DNA of 15,507 nucleotides, taken from positions 1 to 15,507 of the forward strand of contig CAZFJN010000042.1 of NCBI GenBank assembly GCA_964519595.1, written 5' to 3'. Made by a program: the position numbers and the translations under genes. This document shows, piece by piece, positions 5,727 through 12,302 of this stretch (its first letter is position 1; every line of letters starts with the position of its first letter). The notes below the pieces were generated by a model. It made no database searches. It had not been told where the DNA came from and worked only from the letters and a program-made list of their open reading frames with translations. This DNA comes from JANRKF01 sp964519595. Lineage in GTDB: Bacteria; Pseudomonadota; Alphaproteobacteria; Rickettsiales; SXRF01.

Positions 5727-6089
5727 GTGTCGAAACTAACTACGTCTGAACAGATCATTGCGGAAAAGACGGTTTGTATTTTGCTGATCCGTGGTGAGAA
5801 TCCTGAAGGTACTAAGCTCTATGCTTATGTAGCGGTGCGCGCTGACAAGCTCGAATCTTTTATGGAAGCGCAAAAAAGCGGCACGTTCTTTCCTGAAGAT
5901 TACGGAATTATTCTCGAGTCAGGAGAGGGCGAACCAAGCGATGATGTTAAAGCCAAAATGACTAAGGAATATGGCTTTAATCATGATTCAATGAAAGATA
6001 TTGAAGGCACTGCTGACGCACATTATCTGGCCAGCAACATTTCTGGAATAGTTGCTGCTTCCGCTAAGAATAATAAAGATTCTGATTAA
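5727..6089 (+). CDS. Conserved-looking hypothetical protein, 120 aa
   Basis: The GTG at 5727 is chosen over the in-frame GTG at 5715 because GAGG (5717-5720) then sits 6 nt upstream. The product starts MSKLTTSEQIIAEKTVCILL and looks cytoplasmic. It has a beta-rich N-terminal part (VCILLIRG, KLYAYVAVRADKLESFMEAQ), a central acidic loop (ESGEGEPSDD) and a helical, polar C-terminus. I do not recognise the family. It does not resemble a virion protein. Its own promoter and the terminator before it set it apart from the capsid genes. It may be host cargo or a regulatory gene; neither is shown by the sequence. Confidence 0.75.
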   Translation: MSKLTTSEQIIAEKTVCILLIRGENPEGTKLYAYVAVRADKLESFMEAQKSGTFFPEDYGIILESGEGEPSDDVKAKMTKEYGFNHDSMKDIEGTADAHYLASNISGIVAASAKNNKDSD

Positions 6090-6142
6090 TCCTGCCCGGA
6101 GAGCGTTTTAATATCAACTTAGAATAACGCATTAAATATTCT

Positions 6143-6988
6143 CTAATGCGCGGCGGTTTTTCCAGATCCCGGTGAGCTTATAACGCCTATTGCTTTTGCC
6201 AGCTTTAGTATGTTGGTGGTGATAAGGTCGAAATTTGCTTCTTTCAGAGGCTTGTCGGTGGTGGCGAAATGATGTTCATCTTGTCCCAGCCAGTCTTTTT
6301 TTCCTACATCTTTTAGAAATCCTTTACTTTCCGCCTTATAAAGGCTGTTCATCATACCAACAGTTGGCACAAGAGTCAGGTAGTTTGGAATTATATAAGC
6401 CACTGTAAATCGTGCATCCTGCTCGGCTTTTTCTTCGCTCCAGCCTCCTGATGCGATCATTATTTTTTTGGTTAGATCTTTCACACTGCCTGTTACCGGC
6501 TTCATAAAAGGAGCGCCCAGAAAAGCAGTAAGGCCAACATGAACCGGAAGATCAACTGCTGTCCACATTCTTCCAGGCAAGGCCTTGCTTTTCATATAAT
6601 AGCTGAGGCATTTTTCTGTAGCAACCAGACTTCCCCAGCCGACTCCGATTGCGCTTGCATAATGATAGGAGCTGTTTAGCAAACCATCCAGCCGCTGTTC
6701 ATCAGTCTGAGCATGGCGAATTTCGCGTCCTTCTTCACCTTCAATGCTGCGGCCAAATTTATCTATCGTCCATTCAATAGGCTTTTGTAAGAATTTAAAA
6801 GGAACATAGAAGATGCTTTTGAAGGCCTTCTTCATCATCGGGAATTTTTTGTCTATATCATCCTGAAATCTCAGAAACAATATTTCAGCGCCATTGCCAA
6901 TAACATCGGCAATGAACATCTGCGACCCTTTAGTGGCGATTTTTCTTAAATGGCCGTTTTGTTCTGTTATTGGCGGTTTATTGCTCAT
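6143..6988 (-). CDS. Membrane-associated hypothetical protein, 281 aa
   Basis: The ATG at 6986-6988 is used; a GTG three codons upstream (6995-6997) sits too close to the AGGGGAAG element. The protein has amphipathic and hydrophobic segments rather than clean transmembrane helices: FYVPFKFL near 60-67, SAIGVGWGSLVA near 112-123, PVHVGLTAFLGAPF near 148-161, and AYIIPNYLTLVPTVGMM near 197-213. The segment KPIEWTIDKFG (69-79) resembles KAVEWSTDKLQ in the 474-aa protein at 12303-13727, hinting at a common family. No function is recognised. The terminal GSGKT is at the extreme C-terminus and is not a P-loop. It lies opposite to the phage genes, convergent with the 5727 gene and divergent from the connector gene. 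Confidence 0.75.
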   Translation of the reverse strand: MSNKPPITEQNGHLRKIATKGSQMFIADVIGNGAEILFLRFQDDIDKKFPMMKKAFKSIFYVPFKFLQKPIEWTIDKFGRSIEGEEGREIRHAQTDEQRLDGLLNSSYHYASAIGVGWGSLVATEKCLSYYMKSKALPGRMWTAVDLPVHVGLTAFLGAPFMKPVTGSVKDLTKKIMIASGGWSEEKAEQDARFTVAYIIPNYLTLVPTVGMMNSLYKAESKGFLKDVGKKDWLGQDEHHFATTDKPLKEANFDLITTNILKLAKAIGVISSPGSGKTAAH

Positions 6989-7128
6989 TAAAGGCACACT
7001 TCCCCTATTATCACTATAGTGATTATAACAGAAACAACTCCCTGAAATATGACAGTTTTGTGAATATTGTTTGTAAATATTCTTTGTTGATATTTTCTGA
7101 TTTTATCAATCTTAATATAGGAAATTTT

Positions 7129-7677
7129 ATGACTACAACCAACCGCCACCGCGGCCTTACTCGCGTTACTGCTCCGGCCGCTGAGCCTGTTTCCATATCG
7201 GAAGCGAGGGAATATCTGCGTATTTCGCATAGCGACGATGATGCGCGTCTTGGTGATATGATAATAACCGCGCGAACGCTGGCGGAGCAATGGCTAAAAC
7301 GTTCTCTGGTAACGCAAAGCTGGAAGCTGACTTTTGAAGATTGCATTTCCGGTACAATTCGCCTGCCAATGGGGCCAGTGCAGTCGATCTATTCAGTGGT
7401 TGGAAACAGCATCGAAAACGTCGCAACCACCATTCCGGCAACTGCTTATGCGCTTTCCGCCGCGAAAGATGCGCTGGTTGTTGATAGTATTATAACTTCC
7501 TATCGCATTGATATTACTTACATAGCTGGCTACGGCGCGTCCGGACAAATTCCAAAACCGATAAAAATCGGCATGTTACAGCATATAGCAACCATGTATG
7601 ACGGCGAGGTTAGTTTAGCGCCGATTCCTGATGATGTTTTATCAATGTATATGCCATTTCGGGAGTTGGCGTTATGA
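7129..7677 (+). CDS. Head-tail connector (phiE125 gp8 / GTA g6 type)
   Basis: The long frame opens at 6970, but the ATG at 7129 is chosen because AGGA (7119-7122) is 6 nt upstream and family homology starts there. The protein has 182 residues. The N-terminal PVSISEAREYLRISHSDDDARLGDMI, then ARTLAEQWLKRSLVTQSWKL, is the signature of gp6-like/phiE125 gp8 connector proteins, followed by the beta part (IRLPMGPVQSIYSVV, YRIDITYIAGYG) and a C-terminal helical part (PKPIKIGMLQHIATMYD). Relatives form the ring joining portal and tail. The stop overlaps the next gene's ATG (ATGA at 7674-7677), so the two are translationally coupled. In RcGTA this gene directly follows the capsid; here over 2 kb separates them. 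Confidence 0.88.
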   Translation: MTTTNRHRGLTRVTAPAAEPVSISEAREYLRISHSDDDARLGDMIITARTLAEQWLKRSLVTQSWKLTFEDCISGTIRLPMGPVQSIYSVVGNSIENVATTIPATAYALSAAKDALVVDSIITSYRIDITYIAGYGASGQIPKPIKIGMLQHIATMYDGEVSLAPIPDDVLSMYMPFRELAL

Positions 7678-8024
7678 TAAGATTCAAACAAAAATTCAGC
7701 CGGCTAAGCCGCAATTTACGCCATAGAGTAACGCTTGAGAAAAAGATTCTGACCGCCGATAATGGCGGCGGTTACAGCGCCAGCTGGGAACAGATCGCGG
7801 TGTTGTGGGCAGAAATTCAGCGCATAAAAGGCGGCGAGGGGCAGATTTATGGCAAGGTCAACGCTAGTGCTACACATTTATTCCGCCTCCGTTACCGCAG
7901 CGATATAACCGCCGAAATGCGCCTTTGCTACGACAACCGTATTTTCAACATTCGCGCTATTCATAATTCCGAAGAACGCGACAGAATGCTAAACATATAC
8001 GCCGAAGAAGGCGTTGCTGTATAA
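7674..8024 (+). CDS. Phage head-tail adaptor (SPP1 gp16 / GTA g7 type)
   Basis: A 116-residue protein with the head-tail joining family pattern: LRHRVTLEKKILTADNGGGY, SWEQIAVLWAEIQ (the W..V...WA.I signature), then a short G-rich loop, HLFRLRYRSDITAEMRLCYDN (the R.R.D.T..MR/W.R motif) and FNIRAIHNSEERDRMLNIYAEE (the I..I...ERR..L...C/AEE ending). Family members close the connector channel and take part in tail attachment. The gene overlaps the connector by 4 bp and looks intact. It is followed by a large palindrome rather than the next tail gene. Confidence 0.88.
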   Translation: MIRFKQKFSRLSRNLRHRVTLEKKILTADNGGGYSASWEQIAVLWAEIQRIKGGEGQIYGKVNASATHLFRLRYRSDITAEMRLCYDNRIFNIRAIHNSEERDRMLNIYAEEGVAV

Positions 8025-8062
8025 AGTTTTATGATTGTGGCGTAAATTATGATTCTTTTGGA

Positions 8063-8094
8063 AGTTTAACGGCAGTAATTACTGCCGTTAAACT
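8063..8094. repeat. Perfect 32-bp palindrome
   Basis: AGTTTAACGGCAGTAA (8063-8078) is followed with no spacer by its exact reverse complement (8079-8094). It lies between convergent genes ending at 8024 and 8180. There is no T-tract, so a simple intrinsic terminator is unlikely. It may be a protein-binding site or a bidirectional terminator. Confidence 0.95.
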
Positions 8095-8123
8095 GCCGTT
8101 ATTATGCCGTTAAATTGTCGTGT
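8083..8123 (+). repeat. TGCCGTTA direct repeats at exact 11-bp spacing
   Basis: TGCCGTTA occurs at 8083-8090, 8094-8101 and 8105-8112, with a degenerate TGTCGTGT at 8116-8123. Starts are 11 bp apart, about one helical turn. The first copy is part of the palindrome, which also carries the inverted copy TAACGGCA at 8067-8074. The arrangement is iteron-like. Confidence 0.85.
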
Positions 8124-8179
8124 AGGCAAAAAACATCGTTTTTAATGTCGTTTCCAATATTGATTTTATGCTGGTAATT

Positions 8180-8635
8180 TTATGCCGGACAATTGCGGCG
8201 CAATATTTCTATAGATTGTATTAGATTTTGAATATGATCACGGAATTTTTCTGGCCATTTGCGGTCTGTTTTAAGGCCAATATCGGCGCATAAATCATTA
8301 AGAAAATGCGCCGCGCTTTTGAAAGAAAAAACCCGCAGCGCCTCGCAAAATAATTCCATATCCGGAATATTCTCATTTCTGGCCAGATAAGGCGCGCCAT
8401 TGACCAGATTATGTAAAGCCTCCTGCCACGGCTGATAGCCTTGCGCGTAGAATGTTCCGGCTTCAGAGACAACATCGTTTAGATGCTGTTCTATATGAAT
8501 TAAAGTAACCTGATAAACCTCGACAAAACTCTCGGCGCTTTCCTGAACGCGGACGATTTTCTCCGCCTCTGCCACGTCAGGCGCGTTTTCTGAAGCCTGC
8601 TTGCCGGATTCATTATTGTAAGTAGCGTCTCGCAT
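8180..8635 (-). CDS. Hypothetical protein, 151 aa
   Basis: An intact minus-strand ORF, start MRDATYNNESGKQASEN, apparently soluble and mainly helical. After an acidic, disordered N-terminus of about 25 residues come long amphipathic helices (VAEAEKIVRVQESAESFVEV, LIHIEQHLNDVVSEAGTFYA, MELFCEALRVFSFKSAAHFL). No motif or family is recognised. It is convergent with the adaptor gene across the palindrome and repeat region. It is divergent from the DUF3168 gene, with 33 bp between the two start codons. That gap is too short for two separate standard promoters, so at least one gene must be transcribed from within the other or by read-through. No clear Shine-Dalgarno precedes the ATG. Confidence 0.65.
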   Translation of the reverse strand: MRDATYNNESGKQASENAPDVAEAEKIVRVQESAESFVEVYQVTLIHIEQHLNDVVSEAGTFYAQGYQPWQEALHNLVNGAPYLARNENIPDMELFCEALRVFSFKSAAHFLNDLCADIGLKTDRKWPEKFRDHIQNLIQSIEILRRNCPA

Positions 8636-8668
8636 TTGTTTAACATATCATTTTTTCGTGACAATTTT

Positions 8669-9076
8669 ATGACATATTTCTCACATTTTTCATTACAACA
8701 ATCTGTTTACACAAAATTAACCTCTGACGCGACTTTAATGGCGCTGGTAAAGGGCGTTTTTGATCATGTTCCGCAAGGCACAGACTATCCTTTTATCACT
8801 ATCGGACAGGAAAAAATCAGCGATTTTTCTAATCTTGAGCAGCAGGGAACAGAAGCGCAGATCGCAATATTTATTTTCACGCGTGAGGCCGGACGCAAAA
8901 AAACTGCCGATATTATGGAAAAAATAGTGACGCTGCTGCGCCATGCCAGCCTTACCATCAGTGGACAAACAATGGTAGATTGCCGCTTTATCAGCAGCGA
9001 CATAATTATTGAAAATGACGGCCTCACTTATAAAGGAACATTGCAGTTTAATGTCAGAATGCGCGAGCAGATTTAG
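8669..9076 (+). CDS. DUF3168 tail terminator (GTA g8 type)
   Basis: The frame is open from a TTG at 8636, but the ATG at 8669 gives the normal family start (MTYFSHFSLQQSVYTKLTSD). The protein has 135 residues. The DUF3168 pattern is clear: LQQSVYTKLTSDATLMALV, then GVFDHVPQGTDYPFITIGQE, a short acidic segment, AQIAIFIFTREAGRKKTADI, IVTLLRHASLTISGQTMVDC, and a final strand TYKGTLQFNVRMRE. Family members cap the tail tube and attach it to the head. Upstream SD complementarity is poor. The major tail protein gene that normally follows is not found. The TAG stop lies inside a 12-bp tandem repeat. Confidence 0.9.
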   Translation: MTYFSHFSLQQSVYTKLTSDATLMALVKGVFDHVPQGTDYPFITIGQEKISDFSNLEQQGTEAQIAIFIFTREAGRKKTADIMEKIVTLLRHASLTISGQTMVDCRFISSDIIIENDGLTYKGTLQFNVRMREQI

Positions 9077-9101
9077 GGTCAGCTTTAGGGTCAGCTTTAG
9101 G
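9072..9101 (+). repeat. 12-bp tandem repeat, 2.5 copies, spanning a stop codon
   Basis: TTTAGGGTCAGC occurs at 9072-9083 and 9084-9095, with TTTAGG at 9096-9101. The TAG stop of the DUF3168 gene (9074-9076) lies in the first copy. Confidence 0.95.
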
Positions 9102-9113
9102 TTATGCGGACAT

Positions 9114-9719
9114 TCACCGCGGCAGGAAACGCTCGGCGACACTGTTTATAAAATCATTATACTGCGCGGCGAGGGGATCAACGCGGCTGGTCTCGCAGCT
9201 GAATGTTGCATATAGCTCTTGATATGATCCTTCCGCCGAGGTCATCAGATCATATTGCAGGCGGCCAGGAGCGTTGATTGATGCCATTTCCTGCGCTAAG
9301 GCGGAGATTATGATATGATAATCAGAAGCCTTATTCTTGCCGCATTTTCTGAGCATGAAATACACAACCAGCATGTCTTCATAACGTTTTTTGAGGGCGT
9401 CTAGCTTGGCGCTGTTTTCCTCTCCGCGTGGCTCAAGAACATCTTCCATTGCATTTTGTGCGCTATTTGTCGCCGTAAATAAATCGGCATTTTTTTGTGA
9501 GCTGTGTGAGGAAATATTGTTTGATAAAATATTCATCTGCGCGGTTAGTTGTGAATTCTTTGTTCTTAGCCCCTCATTTGCGGCGGAAAATGCAGCAATT
9601 TTTTTCTCTAAAGTCGCAAGATCAGCATAACAAGAAAGCCGCTCAGAGCGCGTTTTCCAGAGTGCAATGCTTATAGCAACCAGCAATGACAATAAACACC
9701 AAGCGGCTATTTTGTTCAT
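9114..9719 (-). CDS. Single-pass membrane protein with coiled coil, unknown
   Basis: A 201-residue protein with one N-terminal membrane anchor (IAAWCLLSLLVAISIALW, residues 4-21) followed by basic residues and then a coiled-coil stretch (about 30-75, heptad-like LATLEKKIAAFSAANEGL, RTKNSQLTAQMNIL). The C-terminal half is helical and polar, with cysteines near 124 and 174. The N-anchor plus coiled-coil design is like inner-membrane spanins (Rz), but it is longer than usual and no partner Rz1 frame was identified, so this is only a suggestion. It is convergent with the DUF3168 gene and divergent from the 9796 gene, making it the fourth minus-strand gene in the cluster. Confidence 0.65.
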   Translation of the reverse strand: MNKIAAWCLLSLLVAISIALWKTRSERLSCYADLATLEKKIAAFSAANEGLRTKNSQLTAQMNILSNNISSHSSQKNADLFTATNSAQNAMEDVLEPRGEENSAKLDALKKRYEDMLVVYFMLRKCGKNKASDYHIIISALAQEMASINAPGRLQYDLMTSAEGSYQELYATFSCETSRVDPLAAQYNDFINSVAERFLPR

Positions 9720-9740
9720 AATTTCTCACTAATTTTCCAT

Positions 9741-9773
9741 AGAAAACTTACACAGAAAACTTACACGGAAAAC
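9741..9773 (+). repeat. 13-bp tandem repeat in a divergent intergenic region
   Basis: AGAAAACTTACAC occurs at 9741-9753 and 9754-9766, followed by GGAAAAC (9767-9773) as a partial third copy. It lies between the divergent starts at 9719 and 9796 and could contain operator or promoter elements for either gene. Confidence 0.9.
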
Positions 9774-9795
9774 CATTAACCAACGAATAATTTTT

Positions 9796-10158
9796 ATGCC
9801 AGAAGATTCAAAAATTTTAAAGCAGGCTGATGACGGCGCTGAGGCGGATATAGTTTTAGGGCAAATCGACCGCCTGCTCGGACGTTTCGAAAATATATTA
9901 TCGCGGCGATTGGCAAAATTAGGCCGCGCCAAATTAGGCGGCAGCGCCTCAAATAATGAATTAGGGCGTTTTCTAAACAGCAGCGCCTCCAGCCTGATTA
10001 AAACATTGTTCAGCAATGTAAAATCATCAAATGCGCCTGAATATTCATACACATCTTCAGAAAAATCTGAAAGCAATAGCCGTTTCCAGTCATCTTCCGG
10101 ACAGTTGCTGGCTGATCTGGCCGCAAATATCCGCCGAATAGGAGGCCGTAATTTATAG
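9796..10158 (+). CDS. Hypothetical protein, 120 aa, in the tail-gene region
   Basis: Start MPEDSKILKQADDGAEAD. A helical first part (VLGQIDRLLGRFENILSRRL) is followed by Gly/Ser-rich sequence (KLGGSASNNELGRFLNSSAS), a Ser-rich low-complexity middle and a C-terminal helix (QLLADLAANIRRIGGRNL). No ribosome binding site is obvious before the ATG. It sits after the tail terminator and before DUF2460 in the structural order, where GTAs have tail-assembly chaperone and tape-measure genes. A shortened tape-measure-like or assembly protein is possible, but I see no diagnostic motif. It is basic near residues 35-50. Confidence 0.55.
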   Translation: MPEDSKILKQADDGAEADIVLGQIDRLLGRFENILSRRLAKLGRAKLGGSASNNELGRFLNSSASSLIKTLFSNVKSSNAPEYSYTSSEKSESNSRFQSSSGQLLADLAANIRRIGGRNL

Positions 10159-10322
10159 ATTTTTTGCCATTTTGCCGAGTTCTTACCGAATTTTTGTAAA
10201 CCATTTTCCAACTGTCACCAAAATGTAACAAAAATCGCATAGGGAAAGAAAGCAAAAATTGCTACAATGCAAGAAGGTAGAAGTGTTTCTACCGCAACAA
10301 AAAGTAGCACGTTAGACAGTTT
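10159..10322 (+). promoter_or_regulatory. Leader region: extended -10 and 5' hairpin before the 658-aa gene
   Basis: TGCTACAAT at 10260-10268 matches an extended -10 element (TG-n-TACAAT); no good -35 box is seen, which such promoters tolerate. The start site would fall near 10275, just before a perfect hairpin GGTAGAA (10276-10282), GTGT, TTCTACC (10287-10293). The ATG follows at 10323 without a clear Shine-Dalgarno. The hairpin near the predicted 5' end may stabilise the mRNA. Confidence 0.4.
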
Positions 10323-12299
10323 ATGGCGCGTAACCAATCAAATCCACCAGATATGGATCGTAAAGCTGCACAGCAAGCAGAGGCGGCTGCTCGGAAAAAT
10401 GAGCAGGATGTCAAGAACGCCATTGAAGGTGCTGTGCAGGTTCGTAATGGCAAGCTATTTGGCCTTGTCCCAGTCGCGCCAGAATTTGAGACGGTGGTAA
10501 ATACACTTCTAGCTCCGGCTACGGTTTGGCTTGCTGAATCCACGTCTAAAGTGGTGCATAATCAGGCGGAAAAATTATTTACCAGCTCTCTTGCGGCCAA
10601 GCACGCACCACATATTGTCACGAATGCCAAGAAATACGCGATGTGGGCAGAACTTGGTACGATGTGGAGCATTCTGGCACTGCGTCCACTCACTGAATTT
10701 TTCTCTGCCAACAAAGATTATACTTTTGAACGATATAAACTTGGCAAAGAAATAAAATCAGTGTGTGAAGCCACTGGATCTGATGTTGCACATAATGAAG
10801 TCATAAAATCTGCCTATAACCAATTGCATCAGCAATGGATGACTGATTTGAAGATGATGGCGCCTAGCCTTCTTACCTTTGCCGCCAGTATTCCTCATGG
10901 AATAAATGCGAGTAGCGACATTATTGCAAATCGTGGATTTGATCCAGTACGTGCCAAGAAAATGGCCGAGATTAAGCAGAAAAATCCTAATAAAACTGAT
11001 GAGCAGCTGCGTCGTCAGGCGGAAATGGAGGAAGCTCGTGAAAAGAAAGAATTTCGCTCTGAATATCGTAGCGAATATTTTGGCAGCAATTATCGACCAA
11101 ACGAGTATGAAAGTAAGAATTTTGAAGAGGCATTAGAGAAAGCGTGGGAACGTCATCGTCAAGGAAGATCAACAACCACAAAGACGGATGCCGAAAGCAA
11201 ATTCATGGGAGCTATCTTTGGTGGCTATAGCCTTCCGACATTGGCAGGTATGTTCGGACAGCCAATGCAAGCCTATCTCACTAATCGTGAACGTGAGAAT
11301 AAACATAATCGTAATAGTTTTGCGCTTATTAAAGATCTGGCAAATGAGCTAGAAGGGCGTAAAGATGAAAATTCAATTCATCGCACCTTGATGCAAATCT
11401 TTCAGCAGCTTGAAGAGGATATGGGGCGGTCGAAATTTGCTGGTGGATTGCTCGAAAAGTTATCGGAATCACTTAAACCAGTTTCCGAAGCGATTGCGGC
11501 TGGCAGGCTTGATGCTCTGGCGTTGGTTAAGCTAGCTGGCGAGCATAAGATTATTGATCACACTGGCGGTAAGCGTAGCTTCCGCAGCGCAGAGGCGATT
11601 GAGAAAGCCATTGAGGAAGTTTGTTGCACTCAGGTAATCAAAGAGCATGAACTTTCGGAAGAAGAATTTTTAGGAAGGCTGGGCAGCTTAGCAAAAGATG
11701 ATTTAACATCGCTTATTAAGAAAAATCTTGCCGAGATGAAAGATGGCGCGGAGAAGGATTTTTTCGTGGCGATCATGCCGACTGAAGTTCTCGAACATGC
11801 CGGCATGAAGAAAGATGAAATCCGCGCACACCGCAAACATAATTACAAAAATCTTTATGAACAGGTAGCTGTTGGCATTCTGCACATAGCCGCGCAGGAG
11901 CCAGAAATACTTAAGGAACACGGCCTTTCAAGCAAAGAAATTCAGCATATACAGCAATTGAGCAAGCATATTGTTAGCGGCGATATGGAAGCAGTAAAAC
12001 AGATGGTGGATGCTGGTGATTTAGCGCCAATTATCAGCTCTGAACTACTCGCTGAACAGGCAAAAGGAAATGATAAAGTATGGACGGAAATTGTTGGTAG
12101 GAATGCTCTGGATAAGCAGATAGATAAGATTAAAGAAAAACACGTAAAAACACACACTACCTCTTCTGAAGAGCAGGAAGAAATATCTGGCCATAAGAAC
12201 GCGCATGAGGAAATGAAGCAGCCGCGCACTCACCGCGAACATGCTTTGCGTGGTCGTGGGCATGAGCGCGAGGGACATGAATTCAGGCAGGGGGTGTAG
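10323..12299 (+). CDS. Large hypothetical protein, 658 aa, first of a three-gene block
   Basis: An intact unrecognised protein. It starts hydrophilic and helical (residues 1-35), then has moderately hydrophobic segments: FETVVNTLLAPATVWLA (55-71), WAELGTMWSILALRPL (108-123), MMAPSLLTFAASIPHGI (178-194) and FMGAIFGGYSLPTLAGMF (294-311). Between them, residues 208-285 form a highly charged, probably coiled-coil stretch with EFRSEYRSEYFG. Residues 330-600 are long amphipathic helices. The last 45 residues are rich in His, Arg and Glu. No enzyme motif, signal peptide or phage tail signature was found. The next gene follows after 3 nt, so the two are probably co-translated. Membrane association is inferred; function is unknown. 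Confidence 0.75.
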   Translation: MARNQSNPPDMDRKAAQQAEAAARKNEQDVKNAIEGAVQVRNGKLFGLVPVAPEFETVVNTLLAPATVWLAESTSKVVHNQAEKLFTSSLAAKHAPHIVTNAKKYAMWAELGTMWSILALRPLTEFFSANKDYTFERYKLGKEIKSVCEATGSDVAHNEVIKSAYNQLHQQWMTDLKMMAPSLLTFAASIPHGINASSDIIANRGFDPVRAKKMAEIKQKNPNKTDEQLRRQAEMEEAREKKEFRSEYRSEYFGSNYRPNEYESKNFEEALEKAWERHRQGRSTTTKTDAESKFMGAIFGGYSLPTLAGMFGQPMQAYLTNRERENKHNRNSFALIKDLANELEGRKDENSIHRTLMQIFQQLEEDMGRSKFAGGLLEKLSESLKPVSEAIAAGRLDALALVKLAGEHKIIDHTGGKRSFRSAEAIEKAIEEVCCTQVIKEHELSEEEFLGRLGSLAKDDLTSLIKKNLAEMKDGAEKDFFVAIMPTEVLEHAGMKKDEIRAHRKHNYKNLYEQVAVGILHIAAQEPEILKEHGLSSKEIQHIQQLSKHIVSGDMEAVKQMVDAGDLAPIISSELLAEQAKGNDKVWTEIVGRNALDKQIDKIKEKHVKTHTTSSEEQEEISGHKNAHEEMKQPRTHREHALRGRGHEREGHEFRQGV

Positions 12300-12302
12300 C
12301 TC

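Noticed and set aside
6143..6175. GSGKT near the end of the minus-strand 281-aa protein, resembling a Walker A motif
   Set aside because: It is within the last residues of the protein (SSPGSGKTAAH); a P-loop needs a following helix and a Walker B, neither of which exists.
9114..9719. Annotation as an Rz-type spanin
   Set aside because: The N-terminal anchor and coiled coil fit, but length, strand, missing Rz1 partner and absence of adjacent endolysin or holin make the call unsupported; kept as unknown membrane protein.
9729..10211. 160-codon minus-strand ORF opposite the 9796 gene
   Set aside because: Its translation is rich in Phe, Arg and Ser with no domain-like pattern and no ribosome binding site; the plus-strand 9796 frame has a more natural composition. 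Some doubt remains because neither is recognised.
10267..10500. 77-codon plus-strand ORF starting before the 658-aa gene
   Set aside because: It overlaps the 658-aa gene in another frame for most of its length, has no ribosome binding site, and starts inside the predicted -10 box.
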